Source: Erythrobacter sp. BLCC-B19
GTDB lineage: Bacteria > Pseudomonadota > Alphaproteobacteria > Sphingomonadales > Sphingomonadaceae
Length of the DNA: 64,000 nucleotides
Assembly: GCF_028621955.1 (NCBI RefSeq)
Contig: NZ_CP117516.1
Coordinates: forward strand, 2,998,001-3,062,000
Direction of reading: 5' to 3'
In this document: positions 31,923 through 40,663 of the stretch, one piece after another
Layout: each line of letters begins with the position of its first letter
How positions within the stretch are numbered: position 1 is the first letter of the stretch
Program-made: the position numbers and the translations under genes
Notes under the pieces: model-generated
Seen by the model: only the letters and a program-made list of their open reading frames with translations
What the model was told of the DNA's origin: nothing
Databases searched by the model: none

Positions 31923-33092
31923 CTAGTAGGAACGGGGAAGGCCGAGCACATGTTCGGCAAGATAGGACAGGATCAGGTTGGTCGAGATCGGCGCCACCGT
32001 GTAAAGCCGCGCTTCGCGGAACTTGCGCTCAACATCGTATTCCTCGGCAAATCCGAAACCGCCAAAGGTCTGCACGCACATATCGGCAGCGGCCCAGCTG
32101 GCCTCGGAGGCGAGAAGCTTGGCCATGTTGGCCTCCTCGCCCGGATTGCCGCCCTCGTCATAGACCCGCGCAGCGTGGTGGACCATCAGCTCGGCGGCGC
32201 GCATCTGGGCATAGCAGCGCGCGATCGGGAACTGGACGCCCTGGTTCTGGCCGATGGGCCGGGCAAAGACGCTGCGGTCTTTTGCGTAGCCCGTGGCTTT
32301 CTCGATGAACCACTTGGCATCCCCGATGCACTCGGCGGCGATCAGGATGCGCTCGGCGTTCATCCCTGACAGGATGTAGCGGAAGCCCTTCCCCTCCTCG
32401 CCCACCAGCGCACTGGCGGGGATGCGCAGATCATCGAAGAACACCTCGCAGGACGAATGGTTCATCATCGTGCGGATCGGCTTCACCGTCATCCCGTTCT
32501 GCAAAGCCGCCTGCATATCGACGAGGAAGATCGACAGCCCCTCGGTCTTGCTTGCTGCCTCCTCGCGCGGGGTGGTGCGGGCGAGCAGGAGCATGAGGTC
32601 GGAATGTTCGGCGCGGCTTGTCCAGATCTTCTGGCCGTTGATGACATAGTCGTCGCCATCCCGGACGGCGCGGGTCTTGAGGCTGAGGGTATCGGTGCCG
32701 CTGGTCGGCTCGCTCACCCCGAAGGCCTGCAACCGCAATTCCCCGCTGGCGATGCGCGGCAGGTATTGGGCCTTCTGCTCAGGGGAGCCGTAACGCAGCA
32801 GCGTGTTCATGATGTACATCTGCGCGTGGGCGGAGGAGCCATTGCACCCGGAGGCCTGAATCTCCTCCATGATCACGCAGGCCGCCTCAAGGCTGAGGCC
32901 GCTGCCGCCATGCTCCACCGGGATCAGCGCGGCGAGGAAGCCGGCCTTGGTCAGCGCATCGACGAATTCGGCCGGATATTCGCGCACAGCATCCTTCGAC
33001 CGCCAGTATTCCCCGGGGAAGCAATCGCACAAGGCACGCACCGCGCGGCGGATTTCTGCGAGTTCCTCGGGTTCATGGGCAGCTTGGGGCAC
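31923..33092 (-). CDS. Acyl-CoA dehydrogenase
   Basis: FAD enzyme that oxidises acyl-CoA to enoyl-CoA, 389 aa. The N-terminal helical domain, the FAD-binding middle (VSEPTSGTDTLSLKT, KIWTSRAEHSD) and the C-terminal helices (GGFGFAEEYDVERKFREARLY) are intact. The usual catalytic Glu in the YEGT motif is replaced by TVAPIS. A Glu in MNAERI near residue 242 occupies the position used as base in isovaleryl- and long-chain acyl-CoA dehydrogenases. It starts at GTG 33092 with CAGGAGA upstream. Divergent from an MFS gene; an inverted repeat at 33134-33162 could bind a local regulator. The substrate is not predictable. Confidence 0.92.
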   Translation of the reverse strand: MPQAAHEPEELAEIRRAVRALCDCFPGEYWRSKDAVREYPAEFVDALTKAGFLAALIPVEHGGSGLSLEAACVIMEEIQASGCNGSSAHAQMYIMNTLLRYGSPEQKAQYLPRIASGELRLQAFGVSEPTSGTDTLSLKTRAVRDGDDYVINGQKIWTSRAEHSDLMLLLARTTPREEAASKTEGLSIFLVDMQAALQNGMTVKPIRTMMNHSSCEVFFDDLRIPASALVGEEGKGFRYILSGMNAERILIAAECIGDAKWFIEKATGYAKDRSVFARPIGQNQGVQFPIARCYAQMRAAELMVHHAARVYDEGGNPGEEANMAKLLASEASWAAADMCVQTFGGFGFAEEYDVERKFREARLYTVAPISTNLILSYLAEHVLGLPRSY

Positions 33093-33133
33093 GCGATTTC
33101 TCCTGTTGGGGCGGCCGGATTGCCTGCTTCAGT

Positions 33134-33162
33134 CACCCAAGTCCACCTCACCAATTTGGGTG
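33134..33162. promoter_or_regulatory. Inverted repeat between acyl-CoA dehydrogenase and MFS genes
   Basis: The arms CACCCAA (33134-33140) and TTGGGTG (33156-33162) are separated by 15 bp, in the 89-bp gap between the divergent starts. The symmetry and spacing are consistent with a TetR-, MarR- or GntR-type operator governing both genes. No regulator gene lies next door. Confidence 0.35.
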
Positions 33163-33181
33163 CTTTCGGAGAGGCTGTGCA

Positions 33182-34444
33182 GTGTGGCAATCCCGTTTCG
33201 ATCTGCTACCGACCAACATGATGTCCGAACCTGCCGCGCCGCCCTCCCCCGCCCGCCTCACCCGCACACAAGAGCGGGCGCTGGCGCTCATCATCGCGGT
33301 CGTGACGGCCAATGCCTATTACATCCACCCGATCATCGGCGAGGTCGCGCGCGGATTTGGCGTGAGCGAAGCAGAGATCGGACTGGTGCCGGCCCTCAAC
33401 CAATTGGCGCTGGCGCTGGGGATCCTGTTGCTGCTGCCGCTGGGGGACTTCTACCCCAATCGCACCTTGTGCCTGATCTTCGTCACCGGACAGACGCTGT
33501 GTCTTGGCGGGATGGTGCTGGCCCCCGGCTTTGCGAGTTTTACCGCCGCCTCCACTCTGCTCGGCTTCTGCACCATCGCGCCCTACCTGATACCTGCCTT
33601 CGCCTCGAAACGCGTCGCGCCTGAACGCCTTGGCGCGGTCACGGCGCAGCTTACGGCGGCGGTGATCTTCGGCATCCTGATCGCGCGGGTCGGTGCGGGC
33701 ATCGTCACCGCGCGGGCGGACTGGCACACGGTCTATGTCGGTGCCTTCGTGCTGATGACCGCTGTCACCGCCCTCTTGCCGATGGCAATGCGCAGCGAAG
33801 CAGCCTCGCCCAAGCAGAGCGAGACCCGATATGGTGCGCTGATCGTGTCGGTCTTTGTCCTGGCAGCGCGGCATCCCGATATGCGGCTGTCGGCGGCCAT
33901 TCAGGGGCTCAATTTCGCGATCTTCACCGCCACCTGGCTGGCGCTGGCACTTCACCTGACGAGCCCGGCGCTGGGCTATGGCACCGATGACGTTGGCTAT
34001 CTGGCCGGGATTGCCGCGATCAGTGTGATTACCACGCCCTGGCTCGGGCGCTGGGCTGACCGGGTTGGCCCGCGCCGTGCGCGCGTAGTGGCAGCGCTGG
34101 TGCAACTGACGGGGATTGCGCTGCTCTATCCGCTCGGCGCTTCGATCTGGGGTGTGATGGTGCCGCTGTTCATCGTCAATCTTGTCGGCCCGACCGTCGA
34201 CGTGACCGGGCGCATGACGCTGTTCACGCTCGCCCCCGACATCCGCACCCGCCTCACGACTAGCTATATCGTGGCCATGTTCATCGGCGGTGCGGTGGGC
34301 AGTGCGGCGGGCACATCGGTCTATGGCGCAGGCGGATGGGGCGCGGCCTGCGCCTTGCTGATGACGATGTCCTGCGCGGTTGTGGCGCTTTCGCTGCTGG
34401 CTGCGCGGCGCTGGCACGTTCAGGCAAGTGTCCAAGCCGACTGA
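33182..34444 (+). CDS. MFS transporter
   Basis: A major facilitator with about 12 TM helices, 420 aa, resembling the YgaY/YnfM group of drug or metabolite exporters. GNF/GDFYPNRTLC between TM2 and TM3 and WADRVGPRRAR between TM8 and TM9 correspond to MFS motif A and its second copy. The start at GTG 33182 is supported by GGAGAGG 7 bp upstream; ATG 33218 and 33221 are shorter options. It faces the acyl-CoA dehydrogenase, hinting at transport of a lipid or aromatic acid, but the substrate is not shown. Confidence 0.87.
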   Translation: MWQSRFDLLPTNMMSEPAAPPSPARLTRTQERALALIIAVVTANAYYIHPIIGEVARGFGVSEAEIGLVPALNQLALALGILLLLPLGDFYPNRTLCLIFVTGQTLCLGGMVLAPGFASFTAASTLLGFCTIAPYLIPAFASKRVAPERLGAVTAQLTAAVIFGILIARVGAGIVTARADWHTVYVGAFVLMTAVTALLPMAMRSEAASPKQSETRYGALIVSVFVLAARHPDMRLSAAIQGLNFAIFTATWLALALHLTSPALGYGTDDVGYLAGIAAISVITTPWLGRWADRVGPRRARVVAALVQLTGIALLYPLGASIWGVMVPLFIVNLVGPTVDVTGRMTLFTLAPDIRTRLTTSYIVAMFIGGAVGSAAGTSVYGAGGWGAACALLMTMSCAVVALSLLAARRWHVQASVQAD

Positions 34445-34503
34445 CAAAAGCCGTGTCAGGCTTTACCACTTGTTAAGGATTTGACGTTAAACCGGATTTC
34501 GAA

Positions 34504-34579
34504 AGGCGCTACGGCCAGAGACCGATTGACGGGCCAATCCCTCCGTCACTCCCGGTCGGGCCGAGCGCCTTTTACTTTT
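34504..34579 (+). terminator. Long structured hairpin with T-tract (terminator or small RNA)
   Basis: A long imperfect stem can be drawn by hand: AGGCGCT (34504-34510) with AGCGCCT (34564-34570), GGCC with GGCC, GACCG (34520-34524) with CGGTC (34553-34557), and GACGG (34528-34532) with CCGTC (34543-34547), with a 10-base loop. TTTTACTTTT follows on the plus strand. On the minus strand the same stem is followed by TTTC, so it could also end tRNA-Arg transcripts. It is larger than a normal terminator and could be the body of a small RNA. Confidence 0.6.
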
Positions 34580-34596
34580 CAGGCATGAGCAGGAAC

Positions 34597-34673
34597 TGGT
34601 GACCCCGGCGCGATTCGAACGCGCGGCCCTCAGATTAGGAATCTGATGCTCTATCCTGCTGAGCTACGGGGTC
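34597..34673 (-). tRNA. tRNA-Arg (anticodon CCT)
   Basis: A 77-nt cloverleaf including an encoded CCA end. The acceptor stem pairs GACCCCG with CGGGGTC. The D arm is AGCTCAGCAGGATAGAGC. The anticodon stem TCAGA/TCTGA has the loop TTCCTAA, giving anticodon CCT (reads AGG). The T arm is GCGCGTTCGAATCGCGC. The 3' end faces the large hairpin at 34504-34579. Confidence 0.96.
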
Positions 34674-34700
34674 CCGAGGCCCTCATAGCACCCACTTCTT

Positions 34701-35168
34701 TCAATTCAACTTCTCGGGCGGTGCAACAGGGAATGGCAGCGGGGCGACGGGCACGCCCTCCTCGATCAGCGCCTTGGCTTCGGCGAGACTGGCCTGCCCG
34801 TGGATCGGGGCCTCGTCGCGCTCGCCATAGTGCATCTTGCGGGTTTCCTCGGCGAACCTGTCGCCCACCCAGGTCGAGTTCTTCAGCGCCTCGGCCTGCG
34901 CCTTGGCGAGCGCGGCGAGTGCCTGCTGCACCTGCCGCGGCATCGGTGTGTTGGCCATCGGGCGTGGGGATTCTGGCGGAAGCACTTCCTGCTTGCTGTT
35001 CCCCTTGGCGGGCACGGCAGGGGCCATCGGTGCCTTGGTCACATCCGAGGAACCGCAGCCCGGACAGCACAGCAGCCCGCGTGCGCGCTGATCCTCGAAA
35101 TCAGCTGACGAGCCGAACCAGCCTTCAAAGCGGTGCCCATCGCGGCAGGAGAGGTCATAGACGATCAT
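34701..35168 (-). CDS. DUF1178 family protein
   Basis: A 155-residue protein matching DUF1178, an alphaproteobacterial family. The N-terminus MIVYDLSCRDGHRFEGWF begins a small zinc-ribbon-like part with CCPGCG near 35. A Pro-rich linker leads to a helical segment and the family end FAEETRKMHYGERDE with EEGVPVAPLPFP. Function is unknown; the metal-binding start suggests an RNA- or protein-binding role. It follows the nitrilase gene in the same direction, 6 bp apart, and these two with grxC form an expected operon. Confidence 0.9.
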   Translation of the reverse strand: MIVYDLSCRDGHRFEGWFGSSADFEDQRARGLLCCPGCGSSDVTKAPMAPAVPAKGNSKQEVLPPESPRPMANTPMPRQVQQALAALAKAQAEALKNSTWVGDRFAEETRKMHYGERDEAPIHGQASLAEAKALIEEGVPVAPLPFPVAPPEKLN

Positions 35169-35174
35169 GGCACA

Positions 35175-35996
35175 TCAGGATTTGGCGATTTCCCGCCGGT
35201 TGGCAAGAGCGGGAACCTGCGCGCGCACCTCGGAAATGCGGGCCAAATCGATGTCGCAATAACCAAGGCCCGCCGCCTCGCCCCCCATGTCGAGCAGCAC
35301 CTCACCCCACGGATCGACCACCAGACTATGGCCATAGGTCTCGCGCCCGTCGGCGTGGTGGCCCACTTGCGCGGCGGCAATCACAAAGGCCTGCGCCTCG
35401 ATCGCGCGCGCGCGCAACATGACGTGCCAATGCGCAGCGCCCGTGGGCCGGGTGAAGGCGGCAGGGACGGTCAGGCAGTCGCACGCCCGGTCACCCAGCG
35501 CGCCGAACAGCGCCGGGAAGCGCAAATCGTAACACACCGCCAGCCCGAGCCTTCCGACCGGCGTGTCGTCGAGCGTCACGACCTCGCGCCCCGGTTCATA
35601 GGCGTTGCTTTCCCGCCAGCTTTCGCCGCTGGCAAGGTCGACATCGAACATGTGGATCTTGTCATAGGTGACCGGCTCCGCCGCGCCGGGGGCAAAAACC
35701 ATCGAACGGTTGGCGTTCTTCCCGTTATCGAGCGCCACCGCCATTGATCCGAGCGCGATGGTCACTCCCGTCTCGGTCGCCAGCGCGGCAAGGCGGGGGA
35801 CGAAGGGCGACTGCGCCTGTGACACGATATGGCCTGCGCCCCGCGCCCGGTTGCGGTCGAGCAGCAGCGACATTTCAGGGGTGAACAGCATCGCCGCCCC
35901 CTCCCCCGCCGCCGCGCGCGCCGCCTGTTCGATGGCCGCGCAGTTGGCCTCGGGATCGATCCCTGAGGTCATCTGGAACAGCGCAATCTTCGGCAT
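35175..35996 (-). CDS. Carbon-nitrogen hydrolase (nitrilase family, Nit-like)
   Basis: A 273-aa amidase of the nitrilase superfamily, probably omega-amidase or deaminated-glutathione amidase (Nit1/Nit2-like). The catalytic triad is visible: Glu in FTPEMSLL near 42, Lys in YDKIHMFD near 113 and Cys in VCYDLRFP near 149. ATG 35996 gives the conserved start MPKIALFQMTSG; the frame continues upstream without protein character. It lies between grxC and a DUF1178 gene, an order shared by many alphaproteobacteria. Its linkage with glutaredoxin agrees with a role in glutathione-derived metabolite repair. Confidence 0.93.
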   Translation of the reverse strand: MPKIALFQMTSGIDPEANCAAIEQAARAAAGEGAAMLFTPEMSLLLDRNRARGAGHIVSQAQSPFVPRLAALATETGVTIALGSMAVALDNGKNANRSMVFAPGAAEPVTYDKIHMFDVDLASGESWRESNAYEPGREVVTLDDTPVGRLGLAVCYDLRFPALFGALGDRACDCLTVPAAFTRPTGAAHWHVMLRARAIEAQAFVIAAAQVGHHADGRETYGHSLVVDPWGEVLLDMGGEAAGLGYCDIDLARISEVRAQVPALANRREIAKS

Positions 35997-36009
35997 CGGC
36001 GCGCCCGCC

Positions 36010-36273
36010 CTATCCGGCCAGCAGTGCGTCGAGCTTGCCTGCTGCCTCAAGCGCGTGGAGATCGTCGCACCCGCCCACGTGGGTCTCGCCGATGAAGATC
36101 TGCGGCACGGTCATCGCACCCGGCGCGCGGGCGAGCATTTCATCGCGCCGGGCGCCGCCCATGGTGATGTCGTGTTCGGTAAAGACCGCGCCCTTCTCGG
36201 TCAGCAGCCGCTTGGCGCGCACACAGAAGGGGCAGGCGAACTTCGTGTAAATGTCGATCTGCGGGGCGGCCAT
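36010..36273 (-). CDS. grxC: Glutaredoxin 3
   Basis: An 87-aa dithiol glutaredoxin that reduces disulfides with glutathione. The active site is CPFC at residues 14-17 (TKFACPFCVRAK), the cis-Pro is in MTVPQIFIG, and GGCDDLHALE is the glutathione-binding end. ATG 36273 has AAGAGG upstream; GTG 36279 is possible. It is first of the grxC-Nit-DUF1178 set and divergent from the hsp20 gene. Confidence 0.95.
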   Translation of the reverse strand: MAAPQIDIYTKFACPFCVRAKRLLTEKGAVFTEHDITMGGARRDEMLARAPGAMTVPQIFIGETHVGGCDDLHALEAAGKLDALLAG

Positions 36274-36281
36274 TTGCACCT

Positions 36282-36310
36282 CTTGAAAGCTTGGTTCGGC
36301 AAACCAGATA
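36282..36310 (+). promoter_or_regulatory. Possible heat-shock (RpoH) promoter of hsp20
   Basis: CTTGAAA (36282-36288), identical to the sigma-32 -35 consensus, is followed after 14 bp by ACCAGATA, a weak -10 match. It points to the small heat-shock gene 111 bp downstream. The -10 is imperfect, so this is tentative. Confidence 0.35.
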
Positions 36311-36420
36311 GAGGCAGTCGCCGCGTTTCGCCAGTGTTGGGAAACGGTAACGGCGGCAAGGCGGGTGCTGCATCCGGCAGGCCCGCGTCAGACAGAATCG
36401 CTCATCAAGAGGATTTGACC

Positions 36421-36900
36421 ATGTCGCGTTTCGATTTCACTCCCTATCGCCGTTCCACCGTGGGCTTCGACCGCCTGTTCGACCTGCTCGAAAACCAGGC
36501 GCGCCTCAACGCCGGGGACAATTACCCCCCCTTCAACATCTCGCGCCGCGGCGATGACAATTACCGCATCACGCTGGCCGTTGCGGGTTTCCGCGCCGGC
36601 GACATCGACATCACCGCGCAGCAGAACCTGCTGACCGTGCAGGGCAAGAAGCGTGAGGAAGTCGAAGACGGCTCCGAACTGCTCCATGTCGGGATCGCCA
36701 ACCGCGGCTTTGAACGCCGGTTCGAACTTGCCGATTTCGTGCGAGTCGAGCGGGCCGACCTTGCCGATGGCCTGCTGATCATCGATCTGGTGCGCGAAGT
36801 TCCCGATGCGATGAAGCCCCGCAAGATTGCGATTGGCGGCACGCCCACGCTGACCGCGGTGCCGACGATCGAGGGCGAGGACACCGCCAGCGCCGCTTAA
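36421..36900 (+). CDS. Small heat-shock protein Hsp20 (IbpA-like)
   Basis: A 159-residue alpha-crystallin-domain chaperone that holds unfolding proteins. The N-terminal arm RFDFTPYRRSTVGFDRLFDLL is typical of IbpA proteins of alphaproteobacteria. The alpha-crystallin domain includes YRITLAVAGFRAGDIDI and NRGFERRFELADFV, and the C-terminal IxI anchor maps to PRKIAIGG. ATG 36421 has AGAGGA 7 bp upstream; the open frame continues far upstream but that region overlaps three minus-strand genes. It is probably controlled by RpoH. Confidence 0.94.
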   Translation: MSRFDFTPYRRSTVGFDRLFDLLENQARLNAGDNYPPFNISRRGDDNYRITLAVAGFRAGDIDITAQQNLLTVQGKKREEVEDGSELLHVGIANRGFERRFELADFVRVERADLADGLLIIDLVREVPDAMKPRKIAIGGTPTLTAVPTIEGEDTASAA

Positions 36901-36917
36901 TCGCGGCCCTGCCCTTC

Positions 36918-36991
36918 ACCACAAAAGCAAAGGGGGCGGATCTTGCGATCCGGCACCACAAACCAAAAGGGGGCGGATCTTGCGATCCGCC
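36918..36991. repeat. Tandem 37-bp duplication
   Basis: Two adjacent copies start ACCACAAA and end GGATCTTGCGATCCG, with only small differences after the first 8 bases. The second copy extends into a full palindrome used as a terminator on the minus strand. A recent local duplication is the simplest explanation. Confidence 0.85.
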
Positions 36992-36994
36992 CCC
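36969..36994 (-). terminator. Hairpin with T-rich tail on the minus strand
   Basis: A perfect 11-bp stem GGGGGCGGATC/GATCCGCCCCC with a TTGC loop. On the minus strand it is followed by TTTTGGTTT, so it terminates leftward transcription, perhaps reading through from pyrG or from an RNA in the gap. On the plus strand it lies after hsp20 without a T-tract. Confidence 0.65.
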
Positions 36995-37331
36995 GCGACT
37001 TGCGTCGCCCTGTCTGGGCCTATCCGTCCGGGTCGCAGAAGACGGACAAGACCATACAAGCTCGATTTGCGGGATCGTCCTGGCGGTCGGCCCGACTCAC
37101 GCTGTGATATACTCCCAGCGACAGATCGAACCTAGCCCTGCGATCCCTAGAAAACCGTGAAAACCGGGCTTCGTCTAATGCGGAATGGCAATAACACGCA
37201 AGGCCTATCTTCAATACTTGTAAGGATACGACACAAGAACTCGTGCTTGTGAAACAAAGGATTGCAAACGCTTGCTTATCCTTGATCCGACCTAGGGCGC
37301 AAACCGGCTAGCTGCCTTACTGCGCCAAGAC

Positions 37332-37355
37332 ACCCCTCGTATTATTGCGAGGGGT
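37332..37355 (-). terminator. Hairpin just after pyrG
   Basis: ACCCCTCG (37332-37339) pairs with CGAGGGGT (37348-37355) around an 8-base AT-rich loop, 5 bp beyond the pyrG stop. There is no T-tract on the minus strand, so termination may need Rho or the next hairpin at 36969-36994. Confidence 0.5.
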
Positions 37356-37359
37356 ATCC

Positions 37360-39009
<1,650 letters not shown>

Positions 39010-39123
39010 TTAAGCGTCGAGAGGGATTCGGGGCAAGCGAATTGACGCGCGCAGGCACGCGCCATCCACAATGCCGTGACGGAGATGCAAAAGGATCAGG
39101 CCGCAGGTGCAGCCTGTCCGGTC

Positions 39124-39516
39124 TTATTGTGCGGGCTGGCCCTCACCGGCCGGGGCCGGTGCTGCCGGTGCTGCCGGAGCAGGCGCGGCCGGTGCCGGTG
39201 CTGCTGCCGGGTCGCCGCCGAGAATATCGGGCTGAGCGGCCGCAGGCACATCGCGATCGAGGGTGGAGCTGACCGAATCAACGCTGCCTTCGCGCACGGC
39301 CAGAGCCGCAAGCACGATCGACAGCGTGACAAAGGCGATCGCCAGCCACTTGGTCGAGCGCGAGAGGAAATCCGCGGCCCCGCGCGCGCCGAAAGCGCCG
39401 CTGGGGCTCGATCCGATCCCCAGCCCGCCCCCTTCGGAGCGCTGCATCAGCACCACGCCGACCAGCGCGGCGGCCACCAAGGCCTGGATCACGGTGAGGA
39501 ACAGGAACAGGGACAT
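39124..39516 (-). CDS. secG: Preprotein translocase subunit SecG
   Basis: A 130-aa accessory membrane protein of the SecYEG channel. Two TM helices (about residues 2-22 and 56-76) surround the family motif LMQRSEGGGLGIG. The C-terminus is a long Ala/Pro-rich tail (from [11 protein letters not shown] onward), typical in alphaproteobacteria and of varying length. ATG 39516 is used; the longer open frame upstream is over tpiA's tail and unconserved. It follows tpiA in the usual order. Confidence 0.93.
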   Translation of the reverse strand: MSLFLFLTVIQALVAAALVGVVLMQRSEGGGLGIGSSPSGAFGARGAADFLSRSTKWLAIAFVTLSIVLAALAVREGSVDSVSSTLDRDVPAAAQPDILGGDPAAAPAPAAPAPAAPAAPAPAGEGQPAQ

Positions 39517-39643
39517 GAAATGATCTCGTGTACAGGGCGCAAAGCTGCGCCCGGTGGCATAGCATGGGCGCCATGTAGGCGCGCGAGCCGCCTGCGGCAA
39601 CCCCATGTGCGACAGGCCCATGCGCGATGGGTTCGCGCGCAGA

Positions 39644-40417
39644 CTAGCTGTCGAACGGCTCGCTGGCGGCGAGCGCAATGCCCATGAAGCTGTCGGCGGT
39701 CAGACTTGCGCCGCCAACCAGCGCACCGCCGACATCGGGCACGGCGAAGATGGCTGCGGCATTCTCGGGTTTGACCGAGCCGCCATAGAGGATCCGCACC
39801 TCGCTGCCCTGCTCCTCTCCGAACAGATCGACCAGCAGCGCGCGGATTGCCCCGTGCATTTCGGCGATGTCGTCGGTGGTGGCCGCCTTGCCGGTGCCGA
39901 TGGCCCAGATCGGTTCATAGGCCACAGTCACGCGCTCGGCGATGTCGGCAGGCATCTGGTCGGCGGGCGGGAGCGAGGCCTTGAGCTGGCGCTTCACGAA
40001 AGCCACGGCCTTACCCGAATCGCGGGTCGCCGCGCTCTCGCCGCAGCACATGATAATCCTGAGGCCGGCCGCCAATGCGGCCTGCGCCTTGGAGCGCACC
40101 ATCGCATCGCCTTCGCCATGCCCTTCGCGGCGTTCCGAATGGCCGAGGATGACGAACTTCGCGCCCGCATCGGCAATCATCGCGGCGGAAATGTCACCGG
40201 TGAAGGCGCCGCCATCGGCATGGTGGCAATCCTGCGCACCGACGGCGATCTGCTCGGCCTCCCGGTGGATCGGGTGGATCAGCGTGTAAGGCGGCGCGAG
40301 CGCCACCTCGACCTTCATGTGACGCTGGGCCGCACGGTCGATCGCGCGCGCTTCGGAAAGCATTGCGCGGGTGCCGTGCATCTTCCAGTTTCCGACGATG
40401 TAGGGTCGGCGGGTCAT
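39644..40417 (-). CDS. tpiA: Triosephosphate isomerase
   Basis: Interconverts dihydroxyacetone phosphate and glyceraldehyde 3-phosphate in glycolysis, 257 aa. The active site is complete: Lys in GNWKMHG near residue 11, His in FVILGHSERR near 95, Glu in AYEPIWAIGTGK near 165, and phosphate loop YGGSVKPEN. ATG 40417 has AGGACAG upstream. A possible minus-strand promoter TTGACT (40533-40528) with TAGCGG (40510-40505) lies upstream. It is divergent from a PpiD-like gene. Confidence 0.96.
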   Translation of the reverse strand: MTRRPYIVGNWKMHGTRAMLSEARAIDRAAQRHMKVEVALAPPYTLIHPIHREAEQIAVGAQDCHHADGGAFTGDISAAMIADAGAKFVILGHSERREGHGEGDAMVRSKAQAALAAGLRIIMCCGESAATRDSGKAVAFVKRQLKASLPPADQMPADIAERVTVAYEPIWAIGTGKAATTDDIAEMHGAIRALLVDLFGEEQGSEVRILYGGSVKPENAAAIFAVPDVGGALVGGASLTADSFMGIALAASEPFDS

Positions 40418-40663
40418 GATCTGTCCTGCACCTGTTGTAAAAAGAGAGGGATAATTCGCGCGAGCCACGATTCTGGTGTGTGCTGTAGTGCCCGCAAGCG
40501 CCGCCCGCTAGCGAAGTAAGCCCGGCTAGTCAAAACCGCGCGAACCTGTTGCCGCGCGGTCGCAGGGGCTCTAAAGCGCACCGCGCAGCGCGATGCCTTG
40601 TGCTGCCGCTTCGGGATAGCCAACTCCCCCCACCACCCAGCCTCGGACGGGGTCAGATACGCC

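Larger units (their letters stand above)
36901..37359. other. Gene-free stretch with a 37-bp duplication and hairpins
   Basis: This 459-bp region between hsp20 and the end of pyrG has no convincing gene. At its left are two 37-bp copies (36918-36954 and 36955-36991), each with GGGGGCGGATC-TTGC-GATCC. The right part is notably AT-richer than its surroundings and holds a TATACT at 37108, the near-palindrome GCAAACGCTTGC (37266-37277) and the 10-bp inverted pair GTAAGGATAC (37221) and GTATCCTTAC (37354). Small unrelated reading frames are not protein-like. An unrecognised small RNA is possible. Confidence 0.6.

Noticed and set aside
29031..32369. A very long plus-strand frame (over 1100 codons) opposite pdhB, pdhA, ftsB and part of the acyl-CoA dehydrogenase
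   Set aside because: It is a high-GC shadow: four real genes with complete motifs lie on the other strand and the frame has no protein-like character.
35668..36420. Upstream extension of the hsp20 frame
   Set aside because: It overlaps the nitrilase-family gene, grxC and the likely promoter; hsp20 has its own good ribosome-binding site and conserved N-terminus.
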